Positions 10,187-20,521 of a DNA stretch of 64,000 nt are shown here, piece by piece. The DNA comes from Cannabis sativa (lineage: Eukaryota > Streptophyta > Magnoliopsida > Rosales > Cannabaceae). Every line of letters starts with the position of its first letter. The stretch's first letter is position 1. The notes below the pieces were generated by a model. That model was not told the origin of the DNA. It searched no databases and worked only from the letters and a program-made list of their open reading frames with translations. Made by a program: the position numbers and the translations under genes. Where the stretch lies: the NCBI RefSeq assembly GCF_029168945.1, contig NC_083603.1, positions 47,874,406 through 47,938,405 of the forward strand, given 5' to 3'.

Positions 10187-11154
10187 GTAGTGTGTGTATA
10201 TATTTATATGATTCAAGAAGAGATATAGCAAGAAGAACGAAAAGAAGTTCTAGTGAGTCAATATATGTATGAGTAGTACTATATAGAATATATGGAGATC
10301 TCTATCATTTAATTCTCACTATATATATTACGTACGATCAAGTGAATTAGAAACCAAAAATGAGTAGTAGTAGTAGTAATGGCTTAGGAAGAGAGAGAGA
10401 GAGAGTTGTGAAATATAAAAACTGATTGGTTTAGTTTGGTTTAGTGTGTGGATTGGGTTGGTGGGAACTATAAGTAAGGAGAAGAGAAAAGGGCAACTAA
10501 GACTAGGATTGTTAATTTGTGTATAAACATTAAAAAAGAATATGAAAAAAAAACAGCGTCGGTGGGCAGAACATGAGCGAGTGGACCCGACCATGTCCGC
10601 ACACTGCCCCAACACACTGGACCCAAAATTCTCACCATCAACTGACGGCCTTGATGTCATCCTAATTGAGTTGAGTGGGACATTGTGAGCCGTCGGATTT
10701 CGAACATACACGTCAGATTTCACAACTGTGGTCGTCACACCAATTAAAAAAATAAATATATAATCTCATGAGTTACGCTAGGAAAGGGATGATGGTTTGT
10801 ATTTTTGTGACTGAGTGAACGTAGTGTGACAGTGACAGCATGGCAGGTTTGAGAATATATTTTTGAGACTTTCGATAAAGAAAACATATATACCCTAACT
10901 TGCGGGTCCATTTCTGTGGGACCCACTAGCTCTCCTCTTCAATCAAAGGATAGAATCTAATCTAACAATCTCTATATATATCTTTGCCCATGGCATGGAT
11001 CATGTGCCTCCCACCAATCACTAACATCCCTCCTTTGAAATTTTCAGGGCTGATCCAATATATTCAAAATTATGCATTGGTTAACTTTTGTTGTTTTTTT
11101 TTTTTTTCAAATAATGGGGTTGGAGATTCCAACTTAATGTCTGTTTTTTTGAAA
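10187..11154 (-). promoter_or_regulatory. Upstream region and probable 5' leader of the Dof gene
   Basis: Read on minus, this holds a CT-rich tract (GA repeat on plus at about 10389-10405) and an ACT/AGT triplet repeat (10361-10378), both typical of plant 5' leaders. A TATA-like block lies near 10318-10327. No experimentally defined element can be named. The copia insertion begins at 11160, about 970 bp upstream of the start codon, so the proximal promoter is probably shortened or bordered by transposon DNA. Open frames on either strand here have no coding character. Confidence 0.35.
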
Positions 11155-11159
11155 AGAAA

Positions 11160-11364
11160 TAATACGAAAATACATTTGGGTAAAAATGAATTCTTATTGA
11201 ATAGAGAAGAAGGTTACAGAGGTATATATACAAAACTCAAAACAGAGCAGGAAACTCATCAACGACTCAGCCTGTAAGGACTAAACTGCCCTTAACTAAA
11301 ATAACTACCTAACTAACTTAATAACAGAACAGACTTCAACTGAATATAAAACTAAATCTTGTTA
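11160..11364 (-). repeat. 3' LTR of the copia element (205 bp)
   Basis: Base-for-base the same as 15931-16135 on reading both. It begins TAACAAG and ends CGTATTA in element sense. A TATATATA block lies inside, so this copy could in principle start transcripts toward the Dof gene. Confidence 0.95.
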
Positions 11365-11375
11365 CCCCCCCTTCA
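11365..11375 (-). other. Polypurine tract of the copia element
   Basis: On minus, AAGGGGGGG immediately precedes the 3' LTR; this is the usual plus-strand DNA primer. Confidence 0.8.
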
Positions 11376-13061
11376 AGGTGGACTGTATAGGTTCTGTACA
11401 GCCATCTTGCTAGTGTGAGTCAAGAGTGTTGAAGCAGGTAAGGGCTTTGTGAAAGCATCAGCAAGTTGGAGAGTGCTTGGAACAGGTATGAGCCTAATGG
11501 TGGATTGGTTGATTTTGTCACGAACAAAGTGGCAATCTAACTCGATATGCTTGGTTCGTTCGTGGAATGTCGGGTTGTTGGCAATGTGAATTGCCGACTG
11601 ATTGTCGCGGTAGATGAAGGCAGGGTTTGGTTGCTGAATGTGTAGGTCGCGAAGAAGGTATTGCAGCCAAGTTACCTCACTGGCTGTAGCAGCAAGTGCC
11701 CTGTATTCAGCCTCTGCTGAACTTCGTGATATCGTTGGCTGTTTCTTGGTTTTCCAGGAGATGAGACAATCTCCCAAGAAGATGCAGAACCCTGTCGTTG
11801 AACGTCTCGTGATGGGGCAAGATGCCCAATCTGAATCCGAAAAACCTCTGAGATGAAGGGAGGAGTTTGCAGTGTATAAAATACCTTGACCAGGGCTGCC
11901 TTTGAGATATCGAATGAGATGTTGGAGAGCTTGTAAGTGAGGAGTTCGTGGAGAGGCCATGAATTGACTTAGAACATTGACAGCATATGTTATATCTGGC
12001 CTTGACAGTGTTAAATAAAGCAGTTTGCCTATGAGTTGTCTGTAGGTTGATGGATTGGTCAATGGCTCACCTTGTTGATCATCAAGCTTATTTCTAGGAT
12101 CCATGGGAGCCTTGGCAGGCTTGCTGCCTATGTAACCACTATCCTCAAGTAACTGTAATGTGTATTTGCGTTGTGAAAGAAATAAGCTGTCTTTTGTTCT
12201 TGCGATCTCAAAGCCAAGGAAATATCTTAGTTTACCAAGGGCTTTGAGTTTAAATTTGTCATGTAGAGAAGCTTGAATTTGTTGGAGAATGGCAATGTTG
12301 GGACCAGTAATGACGATATCGTCCACGTAAACAAGTAAAGCTATGAAGTTGTCATCTTTTCCTCTAGTGAATAACGTGTAGTCTGCTTGTGATTGATGAA
12401 AGCCTTCTTGAATGAGAGCTTCAGTAAGTTTCTTGTACCACTGCCTGGAAGATTGCCGCAAGCCATATATAGATTTTTGAAGTTTGCATACTAGGTTGGT
12501 ACCTGTGGAATCAGAAGCAGATAAAGTTAGACCAGGAGGTAAAGTCATGTAGACCTCTTCATTGAGGTCTCCGTTTAGGAAGGCATTATTAATGTCGATT
12601 TGAAGCATATGCCATTGCTTGATGGTAGAAATGGCAAGTAACAATTTAAATGTGACCATTTTGGCCACCGGAGAGAAAGTATCGAAGAAATCAAGGCCTT
12701 CTTGTTGTGTGTATCCTTGAGCCACTAATCTCGCTTTGAACCTTTCCACAGAGCCGTCACTATTTAATTTTATCTTATAGACCCAACGACATCCAATGGC
12801 TCGTTTGTTGGGGGGAAGAGGTACGACAATCCAAGTTTTGTTATTGCGTAAAGCTGCCAATTCAGAGTTCATAGCATCCAACCAATGCTGAAATTGTATG
12901 GCTTGTTGGTATGTTTGTGGTTCCTTAAGAGAAGTGACTGCAAGAATAAAAGATTTGTATGATTCAGTTAATTTATGATAAGACATGTATTTATCAAGAG
13001 AATGGGGAGTGGTATGTTTATCCTTTAATATCGAGTAACATTCAAAGTCCCTGAGGTAGGC
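11373..13061 (-). CDS. Copia pol, RT-RNase H part (frame 2 of the broken gag-pol)
   Basis: Encodes the reverse transcriptase and RNase H that copy the element RNA inside virus-like particles. From the ATG at 12986 it is 537 residues, but copia gag-pol has no internal start. The frame is open upstream to about 13061, with the family's YLRDFECY block just before, so its true link is to the frame upstream. RT landmarks: RWVYKIK near 67, DINNAFLNGDL at 131-141 (first catalytic Asp), YGLRQSSRQWY near 174, and YVDD at 220-223. RNase H: SDSDWASCP, RSSAEAEYRAL, DNQSA and the terminal FTKPL block. No stops interrupt it. The overlap of its stop with the polypurine tract is normal for compact copia elements. 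Confidence 0.92.
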   Translation of the reverse strand, partial: AYLRDFECYSILKDKHTTPHSLDKYMSYHKLTESYKSFILAVTSLKEPQTYQQAIQFQHWLDAMNSELAALRNNKTWIVVPLPPNKRAIGCRWVYKIKLNSDGSVERFKARLVAQGYTQQEGLDFFDTFSPVAKMVTFKLLLAISTIKQWHMLQIDINNAFLNGDLNEEVYMTLPPGLTLSASDSTGTNLVCKLQKSIYGLRQSSRQWYKKLTEALIQEGFHQSQADYTLFTRGKDDNFIALLVYVDDIVITGPNIAILQQIQASLHDKFKLKALGKLRYFLGFEIARTKDSLFLSQRKYTLQLLEDSGYIGSKPAKAPMDPRNKLDDQQGEPLTNPSTYRQLIGKLLYLTLSRPDITYAVNVLSQFMASPRTPHLQALQHLIRYLKGSPGQGILYTANSSLHLRGFSDSDWASCPITRRSTTGFCIFLGDCLISWKTKKQPTISRSSAEAEYRALAATASEVTWLQYLLRDLHIQQPNPAFIYRDNQSAIHIANNPTFHERTKHIELDCHFVRDKINQSTIRLIPVPSTLQLADAFTKPLPASTLLTHTSKMAVQNLYSPP

Positions 13062-15763
13062 AGGGGGTTTGTAATTCTGCTAGTTCTTCTAGGTGCTACG
13101 GTTGGTGCATTGTTGGGAATTTCTGGTGCTACGGTTGGTTCAGCAGGTTCCATTTCTTGATCTGGTACATCAGAATTCTCTTCCTGTAATGGAATATTAT
13201 CACTAGGAACGACATTGTTAGCAGGAGGATAATCATTTATGGGAGTATTGGAAACATCAGCAGTAGGTAGTATAGTAGTAATGAAGGGATCAATGTGACT
13301 ATTGTCCTCATTTAGTTTTGAAAATGGGAAAATATGTTCATGAAATACCACGTTTCTAGACAGAAAAATCTGTTTAGTGTTTATATCATATAATCTATAT
13401 CCCTTTACACCTTGTGGATAGCCAAGAAAAACACAAGCCTTAGCTCTTGGGGCAAATTTAGTTCTATTTGCAGTAAGAGTAGTAGCAAAGGCAAGACACC
13501 CAAATGTTTTAAGATGAGTGTAATCTGGCTCTTTTTGAAACAATAATTCATAAGGTGTTTTATTGTTCAAGTTAAAGGAGGGAACACGATTGACAAGGTA
13601 AGTAGCTGTCATAATGCATTCAGACCAATACTTGAGAGGTGTGTGTGCTTGAAAACAAAGAGCACGAGCAACATTCAATAAATGTTGGTGTTTTCTTTCA
13701 GCTATAGCGTTTTGCTCAGGTGTTTCAACGCAAGTAAAATCATGCAATATTCCATAATTTGAGAAGAGATCTTTAAAGAAAAGCTCAGGTGCATTATCGG
13801 ATCTAAATCTTTTGATCTTGCAATTGAATTGAGTCTTTACATAAGCCAAGAACTGAGGAATAACAGTATGAACATCAGACTTATGTTTCAAGAGATATAT
13901 CCAAGTAAACCTAGATTTGTCATCAACAATAGTAAGAAAGAATCTAAAACCCGAGTGGGATTGAACATGATAGGGTCCCCATATGTCACAATGAATCAAA
14001 TCAAAAATATTATCAGCAAAAGTAATGTTGTTTTTGAAAGGTAATTTCCTTTGTTTAGCCAAAGGACAAATATAGCAAGGAGTATCTTTATGTAATTTTG
14101 AGGAATTACAATTTATTTTGCTATCTAAGAGTTTTAAACACTTATTTGAGGGATGTCCAAGCCTTGAGTGCCAGACATCAGCTTTGACAGCAAGAATAGG
14201 AGATGCATGAGGGTGAGAATCCAAAATGTACAGCCCATTGTTGGACTCACCTCTGCCAATCTTCTTCTTGTTGGCAAGATCCTGTATAACAAACTGATTA
14301 GAAGTAAATAATATATCAAGATTGTCCTTGTCATCGGTGAGGCAAACTTGCGATATTATATTGTACCTAAACTTGGGCACATATAAAACATTATTCAAGA
14401 TTAGATCTTTGGAAAGAGCTATAGTGCCACTATGATTAACAGTGAGGCTTTCATTATTAGGTAGAGTCAACCTAGTTGGACCAACATAACATATGCTTTG
14501 AAAAAGGTTTTTATCATAACATATATGTCGAGTTGCCCCAGAATCGAGTATCCAAGATTCTTTCAGATGAAAATTAGACATACTCGAAAGTACTATACCT
14601 GGTTTACCTGTATTATTGCCAGCCTCAGAATTAGTGTTAATTGATTGTTGTCCAGCCAAAAGATTCAATAACTGTTGATATTGGGCTGCTGTCAGTTGAG
14701 GCAATATAGCTTGTCCCTCGTTTCCAGTTGCAGGTTCAACAGCAGTCTGAATTTGGTTTGCAGATGCCTCTTTCCCTTTGTCATTTTTGTGAAAACCAGG
14801 AGGGTATCCGTGAATTTTATAACACTTCTCAACAGTGTGTCCGAGGATGTTGCAGTGAGTACAAAAAGGTCGGTTTCTTTTGGATTGATTAGATTTGTTC
14901 CCTTGAGAGTTGTTCTTGTTGCTGTTGCTTTTGTCTCCTTGGAAGGCAAATGCCATGTTCGAATTCGGATCAGTAGTGGAATCAATGTTCCCTTTCTGGT
15001 TTTCTTCTTGTGTGACCAAGTGAAATACTCTATTTACTTCAGGCAGGGGGTCCATGATGAGAATGTTGCTTCGAACCTGTGAAAAAGAATCTGACAAGCC
15101 CATCAAGAATGACATTATGTATTCCATATGATGGTGTTCTTGTAATTTCTTAACACCCCCACATGTACAACCATTGCAGACACAATTTGGTCTGTAATTA
15201 GACAATTGTTCCCAAACTGTTTTGAGCTTAGTGAAGTACATGCTCACAGTTTGGTTTTCCTGTTTCAAGTTCATCAGATTTCTTCTTAAGTTGTATATGT
15301 GTGGCCCATTTTTCTGGTGAAATCTCACCTTAAGGTCAGTCCAGATAGCAGCTGCAGATTCATCATATAAAAGACTAGAAGAAATTTCTTTAGATACTGA
15401 GTTTAGAATCCAAGAAATAACAATGTTATTGTTTCTATACCAAGCATTGTACATAATCGAATTAGAAGATTGAGGCTTAGGAATGGTACCATCCAAGAAT
15501 CCAATCTTGTTCTTGACAGAAATGGCCAATCGCATGGCTCTACTCCAAGACATATAGTTGTCTTGCCCAGTAAGAGGTTGAGACACGAGTATGTTACCTG
15601 GGTTGTCTCCATGGTGCAAATAGTATGGATTCGAAGGATCTTCTAATGGATTCCTTTGCTGCGTATCATTGCTTTGATTGTGCGGTCCAGTAACTTCTTC
15701 GATGGTCGCGGAAATACCATCGTTATCAGCTCCTTGGATCTCTGCTTGATTATGAGTTTCCAT
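13025..15763 (-). CDS. Copia gag-protease-integrase (frame 1 of the broken gag-pol)
   Basis: 912 residues from the ATG at 15763, which follows a 155-nt leader after the primer binding site. Gag: copia-like N-terminal domain (about 45-100), UBN2-type core, and the zinc knuckle C301-C304-H309-C314. Protease: WILDSGATRH with Asp407. Integrase: GAG-pre-integrase HHCC (H532/H537, C563/C566), then catalytic D593, D656 and Glu in the PEQN-AER block near 689, and the FLGYP C-terminal block. The last roughly 13 residues are out of frame. A five-C run (plus strand G at 13063-13067) is where the frame is lost, and the RT frame continues from there. A single missing base in a homopolymer is the simplest reading; it may be a real mutation or a sequence error. 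Confidence 0.93.
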   Translation of the reverse strand: METHNQAEIQGADNDGISATIEEVTGPHNQSNDTQQRNPLEDPSNPYYLHHGDNPGNILVSQPLTGQDNYMSWSRAMRLAISVKNKIGFLDGTIPKPQSSNSIMYNAWYRNNNIVISWILNSVSKEISSSLLYDESAAAIWTDLKVRFHQKNGPHIYNLRRNLMNLKQENQTVSMYFTKLKTVWEQLSNYRPNCVCNGCTCGGVKKLQEHHHMEYIMSFLMGLSDSFSQVRSNILIMDPLPEVNRVFHLVTQEENQKGNIDSTTDPNSNMAFAFQGDKSNSNKNNSQGNKSNQSKRNRPFCTHCNILGHTVEKCYKIHGYPPGFHKNDKGKEASANQIQTAVEPATGNEGQAILPQLTAAQYQQLLNLLAGQQSINTNSEAGNNTGKPGIVLSSMSNFHLKESWILDSGATRHICYDKNLFQSICYVGPTRLTLPNNESLTVNHSGTIALSKDLILNNVLYVPKFRYNIISQVCLTDDKDNLDILFTSNQFVIQDLANKKKIGRGESNNGLYILDSHPHASPILAVKADVWHSRLGHPSNKCLKLLDSKINCNSSKLHKDTPCYICPLAKQRKLPFKNNITFADNIFDLIHCDIWGPYHVQSHSGFRFFLTIVDDKSRFTWIYLLKHKSDVHTVIPQFLAYVKTQFNCKIKRFRSDNAPELFFKDLFSNYGILHDFTCVETPEQNAIAERKHQHLLNVARALCFQAHTPLKYWSECIMTATYLVNRVPSFNLNNKTPYELLFQKEPDYTHLKTFGCLAFATTLTANRTKFAPRAKACVFLGYPQGVKGYRLYDINTKQIFLSRNVVFHEHIFPFSKLNEDNSHIDPFITTILPTADVSNTPINDYPPANNVVPSDNIPLQEENSDVPDQEMEPAEPTVAPEIPNNAPTVAPRRTSRITNPLPTSGTLNVTRY

Positions 15764-15918
15764 GGCAGAAACGAAACAGATCAGGAAGAAACACTGATCG
15801 AAGAATAGAGGTGAAATTCAGAACAGAATTTCAGGAAAGAAGACAGAACTCTTTGCTGGAGAAGACGACACAGCGAAGAGAAAGACGATTCAAGATCGAG
15901 GGGAAGCTTCTCTTCCCC

Positions 15919-15930
15919 GCTCTGATACCA
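15919..15930 (-). promoter_or_regulatory. Primer binding site, initiator Met tRNA type
   Basis: TGGTATCAGAGC on minus directly follows the 5' LTR end. It is complementary to the 3' end of plant initiator methionine tRNA. Confidence 0.92.
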
Positions 15931-16135
15931 TAATACGAAAATACATTTGGGTAAAAATGAATTCTTATTGAATAGAGAAGAAGGTTACAGAGGTATATAT
16001 ACAAAACTCAAAACAGAGCAGGAAACTCATCAACGACTCAGCCTGTAAGGACTAAACTGCCCTTAACTAAAATAACTACCTAACTAACTTAATAACAGAA
16101 CAGACTTCAACTGAATATAAAACTAAATCTTGTTA
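15931..16135 (-). repeat. 5' LTR of the copia element (205 bp)
   Basis: Same sequence as the 3' LTR. TATATATA at about 15994-16001 is the probable core promoter of the element. Confidence 0.95.
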
Positions 16136-16140
16136 AGAAA

Positions 16141-16816
16141 TATGAAATTATTAAATTATGCTTAATTTTATTTTTGCCTTTAGTTGTATGCTGTGAAGCA
16201 TTTGTATACATCGGATTAAAATTCACGACGTAGTAGTATGCATGTTAGACTGATTTTGTAAGTCATGTATGTATAAATTTGAACAATTGAAAAGTATATT
16301 GAATACGTTAAAAATATAGTTATTATATCATGCTATTAATACATATCCTCACCTTTTAACATATAATATCATTATTAATATAATTAAATATTAAATCGTA
16401 TATAATTTGATATAATAAATTTTATAAATAGTATTTCAAAATTTACTGGTGCGCTCATAAAAATTACAACGTCCACGTCGTATAAATGAATTATATATAT
16501 AAAAATAAAATTGAAGGTAGCTATGTATATTTATACAGAGAGAGAGAATATGCTAATTGCTAAGGAAGGCAACAAGTTGGGAAAACAGATGTAGGGATAT
16601 AGATATTATAGCGTGAGCAACACACTCAATCAGACTGGCTGGCATGCAGCCAAGCCAGCCAGGGTTTTAAAGCACAGTGTCAGGAGTACTACTTAATCAC
16701 TGAAATGTGAAAAAACCCAATATATTGTTTGCCCGCTTTTATCTTTCAACAAACAAATCACATAATTCACATTTAAATATACACACACTAATATTAACGT
16801 ATGTACAGTGTAATCA
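16141..16816. other. AT-rich spacer, nothing recognised
   Basis: This continued directly from 11154 before the copia insertion. It has a short GA tract at about 16540 and no coding or transposon signature. Confidence 0.5.
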
Positions 16817-16831
16817 ATCTTAACTATATAC

Positions 16832-19800
16832 TGTAAATGATATTTCATTAAGTCTCTAACTTTGGACGACAACTCTCAAGTCACCACTCTAAATGATATT
16901 ACCACCTCTTTTGTTCAGTTCTACACTAATCTCTTTGCTTCCCAAGGAACTAACACTGATGCTATGACTTTTGCTACGCAAGGTCTCTCTAAGCGCCTCA
17001 CTCCTACTCAATCAGCGTTCCTTATCTCTCCTTTCACTTTTGATGAAGTCAAAGTTGCTCTTTTCCAGCTTGCTGGTGATAAAGCCCCTGGTTCCGATGG
17101 TTTTAATCCTAGTTTTTTTCAAAAAAATTGGGATTCTACTGGTATAGATCTCTGCCAGGCGGCTTTATACGCTCTCACTACCAATGCTGATCTTAGCCCG
17201 GTTAACGAAACTATTTTGGTTCTCATTCCCAAAGTTAAAAATGTTTCTCGGGTTAAGGATTTCCGTCCCATCAGTCTCTGTTCCACTCTTTACAAGGTCG
17301 TCTCTAAAACCATTGCAAACCGCCTCAAATCTACTCTCCCTGATCTTATTTCCCATAACCAGGGCGCCTTTCTCTCTGATCGCATTATTTTTGATAACAT
17401 CATTATTGCGAACGAAGTTATTCATGCGATCACTAACCATAAACACGGGAAAGTTGGTTGGGCTGCTTTGAAACTGGATATGGAAAAGGCCTTTGACAAA
17501 GTTGAATGGGCCTACATTGAGCACATCCTTCAACATTTTGGTTTCCCCTATCCCTTTATCTCACTCATTCTTAACTGTCTTTCCTCTGTCTCTTTTCGTC
17601 TCCGCATAAATAATTGTCTCTCTCACAAAATTCTCCCCACTCGCGGAATCCGTCAGGGCGACCCTCTCTCGCCCTACCTTTTCCTCCTCGTTGCTGAAGG
17701 TCTCTCTGGGATTATCAATGCTAAAACCCACTCTAACTCTTTCCATGGGATTTCCATTTCTCGCTCTGCTCCGTCCATTTCCCACCTTCTTTTTGCTGAC
17801 GATAGTCTTCTTTTCACTAAGGTTACTTCCTCTTCGTCCATTGAAATCAAGGATATTCTTACCCTTTATAACCACGCCACTGGCCAATCCGTCAATTTCC
17901 ACAAATCCTCTATCCTTTTCTCTCCTAATACCACTTCCTCTGACTGTCACAATTTCAGAACTACCCTTAATCTGGACGATAAGCCTTTCATTGATAAATA
18001 CTTGGGTGTCCCTCAATGTTTCTCAAGGTCTAAAAACTCTTCCTTCCTGTTCCTTCTTCAAAAAGCTAGCTCTAAGCTTTCTGTTTGGAACCAAAATCTC
18101 TTCTCTAGAGCGGGCAAAGAAATTCTTTTAAAAGCGGTCATTCAAGCTATTCCCTCGTATGCTATGTCCTGCTTTCGCCTCCCCGTCTCTCTTTGTAAAC
18201 ATTACAGCAAGTTAATGTCTAAATTCTGGTGGGGGTCCCTTGGCCAAAGCCATAAGATTCATTGGAAAAAATGGGACAATCTTTGCACTTCCAAGTTTTA
18301 TGGAGGTTTGGGCTTCCGTAATATTGTTCATCATAATCAAGCCATGCTTGCTAAGCAGGCTTGGCGTATCCTCACCTCCCCTGATTCCCTTGTTGGCCAA
18401 ATCCTTAAGGCTAAATATTTCAAGCGAAATGATTTCTTGCATGCAGCCACTGGCCACTCACCTTCGTTCTGCTGGCGTAGCATTCTTTGGGGCCGGGATC
18501 TTCTGATCAAGGGCCTTATCTGGAAAATTGGGGATGGCACCCTCGTAAACATTTCTGAATCCAATTGGCTACCTTCCCATGGTAAAGCTATGTTAAAGCC
18601 TGGCCTGTCCCCTCCCTCCCAAAATGTCTCTTTTTTCCTCACGGAAGACCGACATTGGGACCTTACAAAACTCCTGTATTATTTTGATGAGGAGATGTGC
18701 AATGCCATTCTTGCTGTTCCTATTGACCCTCATAACCATGATGCTCTCATCTGGAATCATCACCATTCGGGTTGTTTCACCGTTAACTCCGCCTACCATT
18801 TGGCAAACTCTAACTTTTCCACACCTGGTCCTTCCAATCCTGCTACTTACAGGCGTTGGTGGACCACTGTTTGGCCTTCTAATATTCCTCCCAAAATCAA
18901 ACATTTTGTTTGGAAAGCTTTCCACCTTATTCTTCCCTCCAATCTTAACATTTTCCACCGTAAGTCCACTCCCTCCCCTTTTTGCTCCCTTTGTCACTCT
19001 CATCATGACTCCAACACCCACTCCCTTATTGAATGTTCCAGGGCAGGTAAAATTTGGAAGCACTCTTCTTTCTATCAGTTTTATCTTAAAAATAGAAATT
19101 GTGATATTAAAGAATTTATGCTGAGAGGTTTTGAAAGTTTTGATAAAGATCAATTTTCCTCCTTTTTGGGTTTAATTTGGGCCATTTGGAACAACAGAAA
19201 CAGGGCCATTTTCCATCCTAATAATATCACTGATTTCAGTTTGGAGAATTCTGTCAGTTATTATTTGCAGGAATACAGGGATGCGCAGAATCGGATATCC
19301 ATATCATGTCACACCTCCCATCACCTTTCTCCGAGTTTACAAGTTCCAGAAGCAAAGTATCAGCTTTCTGTGGATGCAGCTCTTTCTCAATCTACCAACA
19401 AGCATGGATACGGAGCGGCGGTAACTAATTCTCATGGGACAGTCATTGCAACTCTCACGGCTCCTTCTTATTCAGGTCTCCCCCCTATTTTTGCTGAAGC
19501 TGAAGCTCTCCACCGAGCACTTCTCTGGTGTCAAGCAGTTCGATTTCCAGTTGCTTTAATTGCCTCCGACTGCCAGAACTTGGTGCACCGTATCTAGAAG
19601 TTCTCTCCAGATCGTTCAGCCCTCTCGGGTCTTGTTGCCATGATCGTATTCTCTTTGTCGTCTTTTCCAGGTGTTGTTGTCCATTACATTCCCAGGTCTA
19701 CAAACACCATAGCTCACGATCTTGCCAAATCAGCCATTGGAACGGACAAAGAGATAATTTGGAACCATTTTAGTTCCTCTCCTTGAAGATCTTAGTCCAG

Positions 19801-19846
19801 CTCTAACTTTTGTCTTTGATCTTCTTTTTCAAAAAAAAAAAAAAAA
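16832..19846 (+). mobile_element. 5'-truncated LINE (plant L1-type), about 3.0 kb
   Basis: A 15-bp perfect target duplication, ATCTTAACTATATAC, flanks the insert (16817-16831 and 19847-19861). The right end is a poly(A) run (19831-19846), and the left end starts in the middle of the coding region. Both are the signature of target-primed reverse transcription with 5' truncation. ORF1 and the endonuclease domain are absent. Confidence 0.93.
16841..19786 (+). pseudogene. LINE ORF2 fragment: RT, zf-RVT and RNase H
   Basis: The frame is open from 16841 with no ATG start, as expected of a truncated polyprotein. RT: DGFNPSFFQKNW, the FRPISLC block, ALKLDMEKAFDKVEW (first Asp), RQGDPLSPYLFLL, and FADDSLLF at about residue 311 after 16862 (catalytic DD). 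Then FWWG...KIHWKKWD and GGLGFR, the zf-RVT domain (VWPSNIPPKIKHFVWKAFH, CSLCHSHHDSNTHSLIEC), and a C-terminal RNase H (SVDAALSQ, AEAEALHRAL, ASDCQNLV). A single TAG at 19595-19597 cuts the RNase H; the same frame continues with the family's HYIPRSTNTIAHDLAK block to a TGA at 19784-19786. Only one nonsense codon in nearly 3 kb implies a fairly recent insertion. It could not move by itself, lacking an endonuclease. Confidence 0.92.
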
Positions 19847-19861
19847 ATCTTAACTATATAC

Positions 19862-20521
19862 ATAAAATATACTAAAATTAAAAAATATTAAAGGTGGGTT
19901 TTGTAATATTTTTTTAACTAATTTTTAATTTTTTTTTAATTTAAAAAATAAAAATACTTTTTTAAAATATATTTTATAAAACTGTTTTCACTTTTTAATT
20001 GAGAATAAGATTTTAAAAATAAAAAAAAATCACTTTCATAATTTTTTCAAACAGTTATTTTTCTTAATTAACATTTTCGACTTTGACCCCAACTAAGACC
20101 TTGGGACATGAACTCTCGCTCTAGCCCCGAACCCAATCTCGGACTCTGACCATGGCTCCGGTCTAGGCCTAAACCCGACTTAAATAAAATCAAAAAATTA
20201 AAAAAAAAAAGTTGTAGAACACACTTTTAGTTTCTGTTTTTAAAATAAAAAAAAAATAGTTGTAAAATATATTTTTATTTTTTAAAAGCACAAATATAAC
20301 TTGTATTTTTATAATTAAAAAATTAAAAAATTAAAAGTGTTACTAAATACTAAGTACTATCTCTTTGCGGTGTTGTGGTGTTAGATATATAATATCTAAT
20401 AGTAAATTAATAATCCTCTAAAAAATAATAAATGTTATTAATTATGTATAAACAATATACAACTTAATGATTGTTGCATTACTAAATATCACCACGTTAT
20501 TTTATTTTATGGTATGTTAGT
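19862..20521. other. AT-rich spacer with a GC-richer island
   Basis: No gene. About 20085-20180 is markedly less AT-rich than its surroundings and reads as C/T-rich short words (ctctagccccgaaccc and similar). Its origin is unknown, possibly a transposon scrap. Confidence 0.4.

Larger units (their letters stand above)
11160..16135 (-). mobile_element. Complete Ty1/copia retrotransposon, 4976 bp, very young
   Basis: Two 205-bp LTRs that look identical by eye bound the element, and a perfect 5-bp target duplication AGAAA flanks it (11155-11159 and 16136-16140). In element sense the order is 5' LTR, primer binding site, gag, protease, integrase, RT, RNase H, polypurine tract, 3' LTR. The LTR ends are TAACAAG...CGTATTA rather than the usual TG...CA. 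Coding is intact except for one frameshift. It lies on the same strand as the Dof gene, with its 3' LTR nearest that gene. Confidence 0.96.

Noticed and set aside
10328..10926. Two minus-strand frames (136 and 60 residues) upstream of the Dof gene
   Set aside because: Poly-Tyr/Leu/Ser runs arise from simple repeats in the leader and promoter; no domain or codon signal.
13025..13030. Programmed -1 frameshift at the stop of the gag-integrase frame
   Set aside because: No canonical slippery heptamer; the conserved RT-side block is readable upstream of the stop, so the frame was lost at the C run near 13065.
15919..15930. tRNA gene suggested by an initiator-Met-like sequence
   Set aside because: Only the 12-base 3' complement is present, adjacent to an LTR; it is a primer binding site.
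17165..19153. Several 80-180 residue frames on both strands within the LINE
   Set aside because: Low-stop shadows of a C/T-rich coding strand; no domains.
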